A stretch of DNA of 64,000 nucleotides from Sphingopyxis sp. PAMC25046 (lineage in GTDB: Bacteria; Pseudomonadota; Alphaproteobacteria; Sphingomonadales; Sphingomonadaceae): assembly GCF_004795895.1 (NCBI RefSeq), contig NZ_CP039250.1:2356001-2420000 (forward strand). Direction: 5' to 3'. Shown one piece after another: positions 35,762-44,830 of the stretch. A program made the translations under genes and the position numbers. Within the stretch, counting starts at the first letter, position 1. Each line of letters starts with the position of its first letter. The notes under the pieces are model-generated. The model had not been told where the DNA came from, did not search any database, and saw nothing but the letters and a program-made list of their open reading frames with translations.

Positions 35762-35827
35762 AATTTCACAATTGCATATCGGCGCGCCATCCCTAGCATC
35801 GCTGCCGTACGAAAAAGGGGGAGCCAT

Positions 35828-36259
35828 ATGACGCCGAACATCCTCGCGCCGGGCGCGGTGCTGATCCTGTGGACGCTCGTCATGCTTGTCTGGGTCGCGG
35901 TGACGCGTTTTCGCGCGCTCGCCAAATCGGGTATCGATCTCAAGGCAGCGCCACCAGGCGGTCGGGGCGGCGACCTCGAAGGCATATTGCCGCCCGTCAC
36001 GAACTGGAAATCGCACAATTACACGCATCTGCTCGAACAGCCGACGCTCTTCTATGCCGTCATCCTGATCCTGCACGGCGTCGGCGGCTATCCGGCCTAT
36101 GTCGTGTGGATCGCCTGGGCCTATGTCGCGCTGCGTGTCGTACACAGCGTCTGGCAGGCGACGGTGAACCGCATACCGGTGCGCTTTGCTATCTTTGCGG
36201 CGTCGACCCTGTGCCTTCTGGCGCTCGCGCTGCTCGCGGTCATCGCCACTTTGGGTTGA
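35828..36259 (+). CDS. MAPEG family membrane protein, first copy
   Basis: A 143-residue protein with four membrane helices (ILAPGAVLILWTLVMLVWVAV, YAVILILHGV, WAYVALRVVHSVW, LCLLALALLAVIATLG). The loop sequence NYTHLLEQPTLFYAVI is the glutathione-transferase MAPEG signature; the family includes membrane glutathione S-transferases. ATG 35828 has AAAGGGGGAG upstream. A second, clearly related gene follows 16 bp later with the same motif layout. Enzymatic activity is not proven by sequence. Confidence 0.85.
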   Translation: MTPNILAPGAVLILWTLVMLVWVAVTRFRALAKSGIDLKAAPPGGRGGDLEGILPPVTNWKSHNYTHLLEQPTLFYAVILILHGVGGYPAYVVWIAWAYVALRVVHSVWQATVNRIPVRFAIFAASTLCLLALALLAVIATLG

Positions 36260-36275
36260 GGGGGAAGGAAAAAAG

Positions 36276-36710
36276 ATGGACACGAACGATATCTTGGGAC
36301 CGGTCGCGGCGCTCGCGCTCTGGTCGATGGTCATGTGGGTGTGGATGTATGCGACGCGCCTGCCAGCGATGAGCCGCGCGAAAATCGATACCGCAAACCT
36401 CGTCGGGGGCACCGGACAGAATCTGGAAAATGTCCTCCCGCCGCAGGTGCAGTGGAAGGCGCATAATTATAACCATCTGATGGAACAGCCGACGGTCTTT
36501 TATGCCGTCGCGATCGCGCTTGCGGTCGGCGGAATGGGCGGAGGGCTCAACACCCAGATCGCCTGGGCCTATGTCGCCCTCCGCATCGTCCACAGCCTGA
36601 TTCAGGTGACCGTCAATCGCGTGATGTGGCGCTTCCTTGTCTTCGCGCTGGCCAGCCTCGCTTTATTCGCGCTCTGCCTGCACGCTTTCATGGGATTTGT
36701 GCTGCATTAA
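36276..36710 (+). CDS. MAPEG family membrane protein, second copy
   Basis: A 144-residue paralogue of the preceding gene: NYNHLMEQPTVFYAVAIAL replaces NYTHLLEQPTLFYAVILIL, and WAYVALRIVHSLIQVTVNR replaces WAYVALRVVHSVWQATVNR. ATG 36276 follows GGGGGAAGGAAA, which fixes the start although the frame is open upstream. The copies differ enough to be an old tandem duplication. The two may form hetero-oligomers, since MAPEG proteins are trimers (inference). Its end overlaps the convergent RNA methyltransferase gene by 4 bp. Confidence 0.85.
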   Translation: MDTNDILGPVAALALWSMVMWVWMYATRLPAMSRAKIDTANLVGGTGQNLENVLPPQVQWKAHNYNHLMEQPTVFYAVAIALAVGGMGGGLNTQIAWAYVALRIVHSLIQVTVNRVMWRFLVFALASLALFALCLHAFMGFVLH

Positions 36711-37912
36711 GCACGCCGCGTAAAGCGCGCGGCCAGTTCCACATGGGTCGACCAGCGGAACTGGCCGACGGGCTGGACCCAGTCGAGTGCATAGCCGCCT
36801 TCGACCAGCATTTTCGCGTCGCGGGCGAAGCTCGCGGGATTGCAGCTGACATAGGCGATCGCGGGCACGCTCGACACGGCGAGCTGTTTCACCTGCTCCT
36901 CGGCCCCGGCGCGCGGCGGGTCGAGGATGATCGCGCCGAAACGATTGAGCTCGGCGGGCACCAGCGGACGGCGGAACAGGTCGCGATGCTCGGTCGCGAC
37001 GAGCGCGCGGGCGCGGTTCGCGGCGCCGGTCAGCGCCACGATCGCATCGCGCGCACCCTCGGCCGCATAGACTTTGCGTCCCGCCTGCACCGACAAGGCG
37101 AAAGTGCCCACCCCGGCGAACAGGTCGGCGACCGCGCCGGCGTCGCCGATCGCCTCGGCCACCGCATCGACTAGCGCCGCCTGACCCGCCGCGGTCGCCT
37201 GCAAAAAAGCGAATGGCGGGACTTCGACCAATATGTCGGCAAAGCGCATCGTCGGCGGCTCGGGCTGCCAGAGGATTTCGAGGCCCTCGCCCTGATCGAT
37301 CGCAAAGCGCGCAAGATTGTGCGCACCGGCGAAATCCTGCAGCGCCATCGCCGCATCAAGGCCCTCGGCCTTGACGCCTTCCAATATCAACTCGACACCC
37401 TGATCGAGCATCTGGAGTTTGACTTTCACCGGGCGCCGCGGCTGTGCGATCGTTACCAGCAATTCGCGCACCGGCCCAATCAGCGCGAACAGCTCGGGAA
37501 GCAGCAACGGGCACATCCGTATGTCGACGATCTGGTTGCTCTGCGCGGCGTTGAACCCGACCGCCACCTGTTTGCCCATCCTGAGCGCGGTCAGCGCGGC
37601 GCGGCGGCGGCTTTGCGGCGGCGAAAGTTTCGCGGGACGCACGTCGCCATAGGGGACGTCCTGTCCCTCCAGCCCCCCGACAACCCGGTCGCGTACGAAA
37701 TCGGCGAGCGCCGGTTCGGCGACATGCTGCAACTGGCACCCGCCGCATTTGCCGAAGTGGCGGCACACGGGATCGGCGCGGTTCGGCCCCGGAATGATGA
37801 TGCCGTCGTCGCGCACGCGGTCGCCGGGAACGCCGCCCGCCACATGGCGACCATCGCCCGTCACGCCATCGCCGCGCGCGGCGATGCGCTCGATCAGCGC
37901 AGCTTCGCTCAT
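36707..37912 (-). CDS. RumA/TrmA-type RNA (uracil-5-)methyltransferase
   Basis: SAM-dependent enzyme that makes 5-methyluridine in rRNA or tRNA; 401 residues. The iron-sulphur cysteines are C50, C56 and C59 (CRHFGKCGGCQ) with the fourth in IRMCPLLLP near 133. The SAM site is VADLFAGVGTFAL, the catalytic region ILDPPRAGAEE and the nucleophile Cys357 in SCNPASFARD. The N-terminal TRAM domain is present in short form. Whether the target is 23S U747, U1939 or tRNA U54 cannot be decided. It follows the NnrE/NnrD gene with a 1-bp gap. Confidence 0.88.
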   Translation of the reverse strand: MSEAALIERIAARGDGVTGDGRHVAGGVPGDRVRDDGIIIPGPNRADPVCRHFGKCGGCQLQHVAEPALADFVRDRVVGGLEGQDVPYGDVRPAKLSPPQSRRRAALTALRMGKQVAVGFNAAQSNQIVDIRMCPLLLPELFALIGPVRELLVTIAQPRRPVKVKLQMLDQGVELILEGVKAEGLDAAMALQDFAGAHNLARFAIDQGEGLEILWQPEPPTMRFADILVEVPPFAFLQATAAGQAALVDAVAEAIGDAGAVADLFAGVGTFALSVQAGRKVYAAEGARDAIVALTGAANRARALVATEHRDLFRRPLVPAELNRFGAIILDPPRAGAEEQVKQLAVSSVPAIAYVSCNPASFARDAKMLVEGGYALDWVQPVGQFRWSTHVELAARFTRRA

Positions 37913-37913
37913 G

Positions 37914-39266
37914 TCAGTCCCTTATCAGATCGTCGGCTATCAAGCCGGGGCCTATACGCGCGGCCCGCGCGATATGCCAGCCCACCGCGGCGACGGCGGC
38001 GTCGAACGCGTCGCCGCCGCGCGCCAGCATCGCGCCGCACGCGCCCGCGAGCACGTCGCCCGTCCCCGCCGTCGCCAGCCAGGGGCTCCCCGGCCACGCG
38101 ACGACCACCCGGCCATCGGGGGCGGCGATCACCGTGTCGGCCCCCTTGTAGATGACGACCGCGCGCGTGCGCGCCGCGGCGGCCTTGGCCTTGTCGATCT
38201 TGCTGCCGTAAGCTTGCGGAAAGGCGCGCGCGAACTCGCCTTCGTGCGGCGTCAATATCGCCTTGCGCGGCGTTTCGGAGAGGCGCGGCAGCGCCGCGTC
38301 GATGGCCGCGGCGTCGAGCACCAACGGCTTGCCCGAATCGAGCGCCGCTTCGACGTCGAACAACAATTCGTCGCCTGCCGGAAACCCAGGCCCGATGACG
38401 ACGGCGCCGACGCGCGGATCGTCGAGCCGCTCGCCGAACTTCTCGTCACTCTCGGTAATGATCGCCGAAAAGGGTGCGCGCTCGCTGCCGTCGAGCACGA
38501 CATAGCCCGCCCCCGCGCGCAGCGCCGCCGCCGCGGCCAACCCCGCCGCACCGCGCATCGGTCCCGCAAAGACCAGCACCATGCCGCGCGTGAACTTGTG
38601 GGCGCTCGCCTCCGGTTTCGTCTCGCGCGACCTCGGCAGCGTCCGCATCGCCTTGTTCGCCGCTATGCCGATCGGCGCGAGCAGGACGCGGCCGCAGGCC
38701 GGCGCGCTCGGCAGCAGGACGTGCGCGGGCTTCAATGCCCCCAGCGCCAACGTCACATCGGCGCGAAGCGGCGGCATCCAGTCGGTGCCCCCGTCGCTAT
38801 CGACCCCGCTCGGCACATCGACCGCCAATATGCGCCGGTCCGAAAAATGCTCGAGAACCGCCGCGAGATCGTCGGCGATGGGCCGCGAAAGGCCGACGCC
38901 GAACAGCGCATCGACGATCAGGGGCGCGGGCGCGAGGCGGCCATTGACGGTTTCAACGGGGCCGCTCCACCCCGCCCACGCCGTTTTCGCCAGCGCGGTC
39001 GCGGGTTCGGCCAACGCGGCGACCCGCACCGCCGCGCCGCGCTCGGCGAGCAATCTCGCGGCCACATAACCGTCACCGCCATTATTGCCTGGGCCGCAGA
39101 GGATAAGGATCGGCGCGCCCGCCGCCATCCGCCAGGCGGTATCGGCAACGGCCGCGCCCGCAAGCTCCATCAGTTCTGAAAGCGAGGTTCCCTGCACCGC
39201 GCACGCTGCTTCGGCCTCGCGCATCGCATTGCTGGTCAAGATCGGGGCGTCAGCGGGAACGGACAT
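37914..39266 (-). CDS. nnr: Bifunctional NAD(P)H-hydrate epimerase/dehydratase
   Basis: Repairs damaged NADHX and NADPHX; 450 residues. The N-terminal epimerase half (1-215) shows LCGPGNNGGDGYVAARLL near 55 and VDALFGVGLSRPI. The C-terminal ADP-dependent dehydratase half (225-450) shows KFTRGMVLVFAGPMRGAAGLAA, VVIGPGFP, LTPHEGEFARAFP and the phosphate-binding ATAGTGDVLAGACGAML. Both halves appear intact. ATG 39266. Confidence 0.94.
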   Translation of the reverse strand: MSVPADAPILTSNAMREAEAACAVQGTSLSELMELAGAAVADTAWRMAAGAPILILCGPGNNGGDGYVAARLLAERGAAVRVAALAEPATALAKTAWAGWSGPVETVNGRLAPAPLIVDALFGVGLSRPIADDLAAVLEHFSDRRILAVDVPSGVDSDGGTDWMPPLRADVTLALGALKPAHVLLPSAPACGRVLLAPIGIAANKAMRTLPRSRETKPEASAHKFTRGMVLVFAGPMRGAAGLAAAAALRAGAGYVVLDGSERAPFSAIITESDEKFGERLDDPRVGAVVIGPGFPAGDELLFDVEAALDSGKPLVLDAAAIDAALPRLSETPRKAILTPHEGEFARAFPQAYGSKIDKAKAAAARTRAVVIYKGADTVIAAPDGRVVVAWPGSPWLATAGTGDVLAGACGAMLARGGDAFDAAVAAVGWHIARAARIGPGLIADDLIRD

Positions 39267-39298
39267 GGCTCCGCCCTATCACGATCGCGCGAACGCGC

Positions 39299-39688
39299 CT
39301 ACTTCGCGCCGCCCGTATTCGCGGGCAGGCGATAGCGGTCGTGCCCGATCGCAACCTCGATCATATTGTTGCCGACGATGTTGACCTTCGCCGGTTCGGC
39401 GCCATCGGCCGACACGACCCCGCGCCCGTCGGTGGTGATCTGCAACCTGCGGTAACCGACATTGGCGCGCCCGACGACGAGGATCGTTCCGTCCGCGCCG
39501 CTCATTTCGTCGACGGTGCAAGTGCGGTCGAACAGTTTGGCGCCCTCCAGCGCGCACTCGATACGGCCATTTTTGGCGGCCTCGCGCGACCCGCGCGCTT
39601 CAGCCTCAGCCAGATCGCCATTGTCCGGGGCTCGATCGCAGCCCGCGAGCGCGATCAGCGTCAGCAATACCCCCCCAAATCGCTTCAT
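39299..39688 (-). CDS. Small lipoprotein of unknown function
   Basis: A 129-residue protein with lipobox LIALAGC, so the mature protein begins at Cys17. The rest contains two further cysteines (RIECALEG and DRTCTVDEM), which may pair, and ends [26 protein letters not shown], likely beta strands. It is translated with ilvD: its ATG at 39688 overlaps the ilvD stop by 4 bp. I do not recognise a named family. Confidence 0.78.
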   Translation of the reverse strand: MKRFGGVLLTLIALAGCDRAPDNGDLAEAEARGSREAAKNGRIECALEGAKLFDRTCTVDEMSGADGTILVVGRANVGYRRLQITTDGRGVVSADGAEPAKVNIVGNNMIEVAIGHDRYRLPANTGGAK

Positions 39689-41544
39689 CCCTTGCCCTTC
39701 AGCTGCGACAGGTCGCGCACCGCTCCTCTTGCGGCGCTCGTCGTCATCGCGGCATAGGCCTGAAGTGCTACCGAAACCTTGCGCGGGCGCGCTTTCTCGG
39801 GCTGCCAGGCGGCATCGCCCTTTGCGTCCATCGCGGCGCGGCGCTCGGCAAGCACGCTGTCCGCCACCGCGAGCGTGATCGTCCGCGACGGGATGTCGAT
39901 ATTGACGAGGTCGCCATTCTCGACCAGCCCGATCGCCCCGCCCTCGGCCGCTTCGGGCGAGACATGGCCGATCGACAGCCCTGACGTGCCGCCCGAAAAG
40001 CGCCCGTCGGTGATCAGCGCGCAGGCGGCGCCCAGTCCCTTCGATTTCAAATAGCTCGTCGGATAGAGCATTTCCTGCATCCCCGGCCCGCCCTTCGGCC
40101 CTTCGTAGCGGATCACGACGACGTCGCCGGCCTCGACCTGCCCGGTGAGGATGCCCGCGACCGCGGCGTCCTGGCTTTCATAGACCTTTGCGGGCCCTGA
40201 GAATTTGAGGATGCTCTCGTCGACGCCCGCGGTCTTCACGATGCAGCCGTCGAGCGCGATATTGCCCGACAGCACCGCGAGCCCGCCGTCCTTGCTGAAC
40301 GCATGGTCGGCCGAGCGGATCACGCCGCCCTCGCGGTCAAGGTCGAGGCTGTCCCAGCGCCGATCCTGGCTGAACGCGGTCTGCGTTGGCACGCCGCCGG
40401 GCGCCGCCATGAAGAATTTCTGCACCTCGGGATCGTTGGTCCGCGAAATGTCCCATTTGTTGAGTGCGTCGCCCAGCGTCGCGCTGTGTACCGTCGGCAA
40501 ATGCGCGTGGATCAACCCCGCGCGCTCGAGCTGGCCGAGAATCGCCATGATCCCGCCGGCGCGGTGGACATCCTCCATATGCACGTCGCTCTTCGCCGGC
40601 GCGACCTTCGACAGGCACGGCACGCGGCGCGACAGCCGGTCGATGTCCTCCATCGTGAAATCGACGCCCGCCTCGAACGCCGCGGCGAGCAGGTGGAGCA
40701 CGGTGTTCGTCGATCCACCCATCGCGATGTCGAGGCTCATCGCATTTTCGAACGCCTCGAACGTCGCGATATTGCGCGGCAGCACGCTCTGGTCGCCTTC
40801 TTCATAGTGGCGCTTGCACATTTCGACGACGATCCGCCCCGCGCGCAGGAACAGCTCCTTGCGGTCGGCGTGCGTCGCGAGGGTCGAGCCATTACCCGGC
40901 AACGACAGCCCCAGCGCTTCGGTCAGGCAGTTCATCGAGTTCGCGGTGAACATGCCCGAGCACGACCCGCACGTCGGGCAGGCCGAGCGCTCGATCGCGG
41001 TCACTTCCTCGTCGCTATATTTCTCGTCGGCGGCGGCGACCATCGCATCGACGAGGTCGAGCGCGACTTCCTTGCCTTTCAGCACGACCTTGCCGGCCTC
41101 CATCGGCCCGCCCGACACGAACACCACCGGGATATTGATGCGCAGCGCCGCCATCAACATGCCCGGCGTGATCTTGTCGCAGTTCGAGATACACACCATC
41201 GCGTCGGCGCAATGCGCATTGACCATATATTCGACGCTGTCGGCGATCAGGTCGCGGCTGGGCAGCGAATAGAGCATCCCGTCATGCCCCATCGCGATCC
41301 CGTCATCGACCGCGATCGTATTGAATTCCTTGGCAACCCCGCCCGACGCTTCGATCTCGCGCGCGACCATCTGGCCGAGGTCTTTCAGGTGGACATGGCC
41401 GGGCACGAACTGGGTGAAGCTGTTCACCACCGCGATGATCGGTTTGCCGAAATCATCGTCCTTCATCCCCGTCGCGCGCCAAAGGCCGCGGGCACCCGCC
41501 ATATTGCGGCCATGGGTGGTGGTGCGCGAACGATAAGAAGGCAT
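39685..41544 (-). CDS. ilvD: Dihydroxy-acid dehydratase
   Basis: Iron-sulphur enzyme of branched-chain amino-acid synthesis, making 2-oxoisovalerate and its isoleucine counterpart; 619 residues. Cluster cysteines lie in [12 protein letters not shown] (about 121) and [17 protein letters not shown] (about 192-197). [15 protein letters not shown] and [20 protein letters not shown] sequences are typical. ATG 41544 follows AGGAAATCTCC and an AT-rich promoter region with an inverted repeat. Confidence 0.97.
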   Translation of the reverse strand: MPSYRSRTTTHGRNMAGARGLWRATGMKDDDFGKPIIAVVNSFTQFVPGHVHLKDLGQMVAREIEASGGVAKEFNTIAVDDGIAMGHDGMLYSLPSRDLIADSVEYMVNAHCADAMVCISNCDKITPGMLMAALRINIPVVFVSGGPMEAGKVVLKGKEVALDLVDAMVAAADEKYSDEEVTAIERSACPTCGSCSGMFTANSMNCLTEALGLSLPGNGSTLATHADRKELFLRAGRIVVEMCKRHYEEGDQSVLPRNIATFEAFENAMSLDIAMGGSTNTVLHLLAAAFEAGVDFTMEDIDRLSRRVPCLSKVAPAKSDVHMEDVHRAGGIMAILGQLERAGLIHAHLPTVHSATLGDALNKWDISRTNDPEVQKFFMAAPGGVPTQTAFSQDRRWDSLDLDREGGVIRSADHAFSKDGGLAVLSGNIALDGCIVKTAGVDESILKFSGPAKVYESQDAAVAGILTGQVEAGDVVVIRYEGPKGGPGMQEMLYPTSYLKSKGLGAACALITDGRFSGGTSGLSIGHVSPEAAEGGAIGLVENGDLVNIDIPSRTITLAVADSVLAERRAAMDAKGDAAWQPEKARPRKVSVALQAYAAMTTSAARGAVRDLSQLKGKG

Positions 41545-41566
41545 TTGGAGATTTCCTGATAATATT

Positions 41567-41589
41567 ATTTCATAAAATGACGATGAAAT
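41567..41589 (-). promoter_or_regulatory. AT-rich ilvD promoter region with a 7-bp inverted repeat
   Basis: ATTTCAT (41567-41573) and ATGAAAT (41583-41589) are exact reverse complements 9 bases apart, about 23 bp upstream of ilvD. The surrounding 60 bp is unusually AT-rich for this genome and contains TAATATTAT. It could be an operator or only the promoter's melting region. Confidence 0.35.
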
Positions 41590-41603
41590 GCGCCTCTACA
41601 CGC

Positions 41604-42335
41604 CTATGCACCGATGTTCAACGCCACTTTCTCGCACATCCGCGCCAGCCGCTCGGCGAACAGTGCCTGTCCCGTGGCCTCGCCAACCAGGTCCTGGCGC
41701 ATCTCGATCCCGACATAGGGGATGCCGTTCGCCTCCGCATGGCGGTTCATGGTCGCGTTGAGCAGCTTGCCCGAATAGGGTTGCTGGTCGCCGACGATCA
41801 GCCCTTCGGCCTCCAAAGCCGCGATCGCCGCTCCCGCGAGCCGGTCGTCCTCATTATAGAGCACCCCGACGTGCCACGGCCGCGCCTGATCGGGATGCGC
41901 CGCAAGCGACGGCGTAAAGCTGTGCAGCGACAGAATCATCGTCGGCCGCGCCGCCGCGATCGTCGCCGCGATATGGTCGTGATAGGGACGGAAAAAGCGC
42001 GCCAGCCGCGCTTCGCGCGCGTCGTCGTCCAGGGCATTGCCCGGCACCGCATGGCCGTCGCTCGCGATCGGGAGCACCCCCGGCGCATCCTCATCGCGGT
42101 TGCAGTCGACGACGAGCCGCGACACGCCGCCAAGGATCGCGGTATCGACCGCGCCGCTTTCGACAAGCCGCGCCGCGACCTCGGCGACGCCGATGTCGAT
42201 CGCGATATGGTTCGACAGCAACGCCGGATCGATACCCAGATCGACATCCTCGGGCACGTGGTTCGACGCGTGATCGGCGATCAGCAACAGGCCGCCCGCC
42301 CGCGCTTCGCCGATCTGCCGCCACGCTTCGCTCAC
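41604..42335 (-). CDS. N-formylglutamate amidohydrolase family protein
   Basis: A 243-residue zinc hydrolase-like protein (FGase family, PF05013). Conserved stretches are LLIADHASNHVPEDV near 25, LVVDCNRDEDAP near 88 and ILSLHSFTPSL near 145. The family cleaves N-formyl- or related N-acyl amino acids. GTG 42335 is taken as start because GGGAG precedes it and it overlaps the ispE stop (GTGA); a longer upstream frame is a shadow of ispE. There is no hut operon around it, so a histidine-catabolism role is not supported. Confidence 0.85.
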   Translation of the reverse strand: MSEAWRQIGEARAGGLLLIADHASNHVPEDVDLGIDPALLSNHIAIDIGVAEVAARLVESGAVDTAILGGVSRLVVDCNRDEDAPGVLPIASDGHAVPGNALDDDAREARLARFFRPYHDHIAATIAAARPTMILSLHSFTPSLAAHPDQARPWHVGVLYNEDDRLAGAAIAALEAEGLIVGDQQPYSGKLLNATMNRHAEANGIPYVGIEMRQDLVGEATGQALFAERLARMCEKVALNIGA

Positions 42336-43180
42336 TTCAATGCTCCCGCCATCGTCCACCAGCCCGGGTGCCGCTCTGCCAGCAAAGCCGCCGCCGCGTC
42401 GCGCTCGGCCGCCGCATCGAACAGTGCGAAGCAGGTCGCTCCCGAACCCGACATGCGCGCCAACCAAGGCAGCAGCGCACCGAGTTCGAGCAAAATGTCG
42501 GCAATCGCCGGACACTGCGCGATCGCCGCGCGCTGCAAATCGTTGCGCGCGCCGAGCAACGCCGCGCGTGGCTCGGCACCGGTGAACAGCGGTCCGCGAT
42601 CGATCCCGTCCCATGCGGCGAACACGGGCCCCGTCGCGACCGGCTGGCGTGGATTGACGAGCAGCACCGGCGCCCCGCAGAGCTGCAGTCCGGGCACGAC
42701 GCTCAATTCTTCGCCCGTGCCCATACCGAGGCAAGTCTCGCTCGCCACACAAGCGGCGACGTCGGCGCCCAGCGGGCTCATGATCCGAGCCAATGTCGCA
42801 TCGCCGATCTCGGGCAGGAAATGACGCCGCACCAGCCGCGCCATCGCCGCGGCATCGGCCGACCCGCCGCCGATCCCCGCCGCAACGGGCAGCGCCTTTG
42901 TCAGCGTCACCGCGAGCGGCGGCACGCGGTCGGCTCCGTAGCGCTCGCGAAGCAGCGCCATCGCCCGCATCACCAGATTGTCGCCGTCAGCGCTCAATCC
43001 TTCGGCGAACTCGCCATTGATCGTCAGACTGTCGGCATCGGCGAACTCCGCCGCGATCGCATCACCGCCGTCGACAAAGGCAAACAGTGTCTCGATCGCA
43101 TGATAGCCGTCGGGACGCCGCGCACGGACATGCAGCGCGAGGTTGATCTTGGCCCAGCCGGTCTCGCCGAACGCCGTCAC
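42332..43180 (-). CDS. ispE: 4-diphosphocytidyl-2-C-methyl-D-erythritol kinase
   Basis: GHMP kinase of the MEP isoprenoid pathway; 282 residues. The ATP site is LPVAAGIGGGSADAAAMARL near 90-105; WAKINLALHVRARRPDGYH is the N-terminal substrate motif and ARMSGSGATCFALF the C-terminal one. GTG 43180 overlaps the stop of the upstream TPR gene by 4 bp and gives the conserved N-terminus; a longer frame is open but unsupported. Confidence 0.95.
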   Translation of the reverse strand: MTAFGETGWAKINLALHVRARRPDGYHAIETLFAFVDGGDAIAAEFADADSLTINGEFAEGLSADGDNLVMRAMALLRERYGADRVPPLAVTLTKALPVAAGIGGGSADAAAMARLVRRHFLPEIGDATLARIMSPLGADVAACVASETCLGMGTGEELSVVPGLQLCGAPVLLVNPRQPVATGPVFAAWDGIDRGPLFTGAEPRAALLGARNDLQRAAIAQCPAIADILLELGALLPWLARMSGSGATCFALFDAAAERDAAAALLAERHPGWWTMAGALK

Positions 43181-44826
43181 GGCGCCGTCGTGGCGGGAGT
43201 CAGCCCGTCGCGCAGCTTTGCCGTCAGCCGCGTCGCCATCTCGGCCTCGGCGAGCAGCGCCGCGGCGCGCCAATTATATCGCGCCCGAAATTTCTGCCCC
43301 GCCTTCCAATAGGCGTCGCCCAGATGTTCGACGATCACCGGGTTATCGGGCTCGCCGCGCTGCGCCCTTTCGAGCAGATCGACCGCATCGTCGGTGCGTC
43401 CGGTCAGGAAATAGGCCCAGCCCAGCGAATCGCTGATGCTCGCATTCTGTGGCTCGCGGCGCCAAGCGGCCTCGATCCGCGCCAGCGATTGCGCGATATC
43501 CTTGCGCCGTTCGAGTGCCGAATAGCCGGCGAAATTCAATATCGATGCGTCGCCCGGGCGGAGCGCCACGGCGCGCTCCATCAGGGTCTCGGCCTCGTCC
43601 CACCGGCCCGTCTGCAACAGCAATTCCGCCCGCGCAATCAGCAAGGTGCCGCGTAAAGCCCGGTCGGTTTCGCCGTCGCCGAGCGACGCCTCGAGCCGCT
43701 CATAGGCGCGCGCTGCCGCCGCGGGGTCGCCCGAACGCCGCGCGATATCGGCAAGCCGGACGAGCAAACCACGCGCGGGGTTGGCATTCGCGGCGGCCTC
43801 GGCAAGCCGCGCCGCGCCCGCGAGATCGCCCGCATCGGCCATCAGTTCGGCGCGACGCATCGTAAGCGCGGCGGGCAGTTCCTGCCGCCCGCTATCGAGC
43901 AAGGCCATCGCGTCCTGGGTCTGGCCGTTGCGGTCGAGAGTCTCGACGAGCGTCGCCCGCACCGCCCAATCCTCCTCGTTGAGCCAATAGGCTGCACGCG
44001 CGAACAGCAAAGGCAGCTTCGCGCTGCCGTTCGGCGTCCGGGCAAGGCCGTCGGCCAAAATGCCGAGCCATTGCGCCACGCCCGCACGCGGCGTCGAAAC
44101 CGGCTGGTCGGGAAGCAGCAGCATCGGATCTTCGCGCTGCCCCGAAGCAAGTGCGATCCGCCCGCGCAACCGCCCCGCCGCGTCGCCTTTACCCGCCCTG
44201 TCCAGCGTGGCAGCAACCCGCACTCCCATGAGCTGGCTCGTACGGTCGGTCAGTGTGATGCCGTCGGTCAGCGACGCGGCCGAATCGGCGCGCTTCGCCG
44301 CGATCTGCACAAGTGCCACCTGGAGGGTAAGCGCCGGCTCGGGCCGGGTCGGGCTGTTCACCGCAAGCAGGTGCTGTTCGGGAAATTTCTTGCGTGCGCC
44401 GATGTCGATCCACGCATTCACCGTCGGCAAGATCAACCGCGCGATCGTGTCGGCGCCCGTCTTGTCCGTCCGCCCCGCCATATAGACGCGGGCCGCATCC
44501 CAATCCGACCGGCGCATCGCGTCGACCATCAGCACCAGCTGCGCATCGAAACGCCGGTCGCCCGCCGTCCACAGGCTCTGCGCGGCGGAGCGCGCGGCAT
44601 CGAGATCGCCCGCCTCGATCGCCTGTTCGAGCATCCGTCCGCGAATACCCGGCAGGCCCGGCGCGGCGCTGGACACCATCGTCAGCGCCGACAGTGCGAC
44701 CGCCGGGGCGGCGCTCTCTTCGGCCAATCGCGCCCGTACGAGCGCGTTGAGGACTTCGCCGCTGTCGTCGGCGGCATGCACGGGCACCGCCGCCGCAACG
44801 GCGGCGGCGACCAGAAAGAAGCGCAC
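43177..44826 (-). CDS. Exported tetratricopeptide-repeat protein
   Basis: A 549-residue protein with a signal peptide (1-18, ending AVPVHA). From about residue 230 it is built of helical TPR pairs; clear units include AYERLEASLGDGETDRALRG, RWDEAETLMERAVALRPGDA, and DSLGWAYFLTGRTDDAVDLLERAQRGEPDNP near the end. It probably acts as a scaffold in the periplasm; in alphaproteobacteria such a gene beside ispE is common. It has no enzymatic motif. Confidence 0.88.
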   Translation of the reverse strand: MRFFLVAAAVAAAVPVHAADDSGEVLNALVRARLAEESAAPAVALSALTMVSSAAPGLPGIRGRMLEQAIEAGDLDAARSAAQSLWTAGDRRFDAQLVLMVDAMRRSDWDAARVYMAGRTDKTGADTIARLILPTVNAWIDIGARKKFPEQHLLAVNSPTRPEPALTLQVALVQIAAKRADSAASLTDGITLTDRTSQLMGVRVAATLDRAGKGDAAGRLRGRIALASGQREDPMLLLPDQPVSTPRAGVAQWLGILADGLARTPNGSAKLPLLFARAAYWLNEEDWAVRATLVETLDRNGQTQDAMALLDSGRQELPAALTMRRAELMADAGDLAGAARLAEAAANANPARGLLVRLADIARRSGDPAAAARAYERLEASLGDGETDRALRGTLLIARAELLLQTGRWDEAETLMERAVALRPGDASILNFAGYSALERRKDIAQSLARIEAAWRREPQNASISDSLGWAYFLTGRTDDAVDLLERAQRGEPDNPVIVEHLGDAYWKAGQKFRARYNWRAAALLAEAEMATRLTAKLRDGLTPATTAP

Positions 44827-44830
44827 GGGC

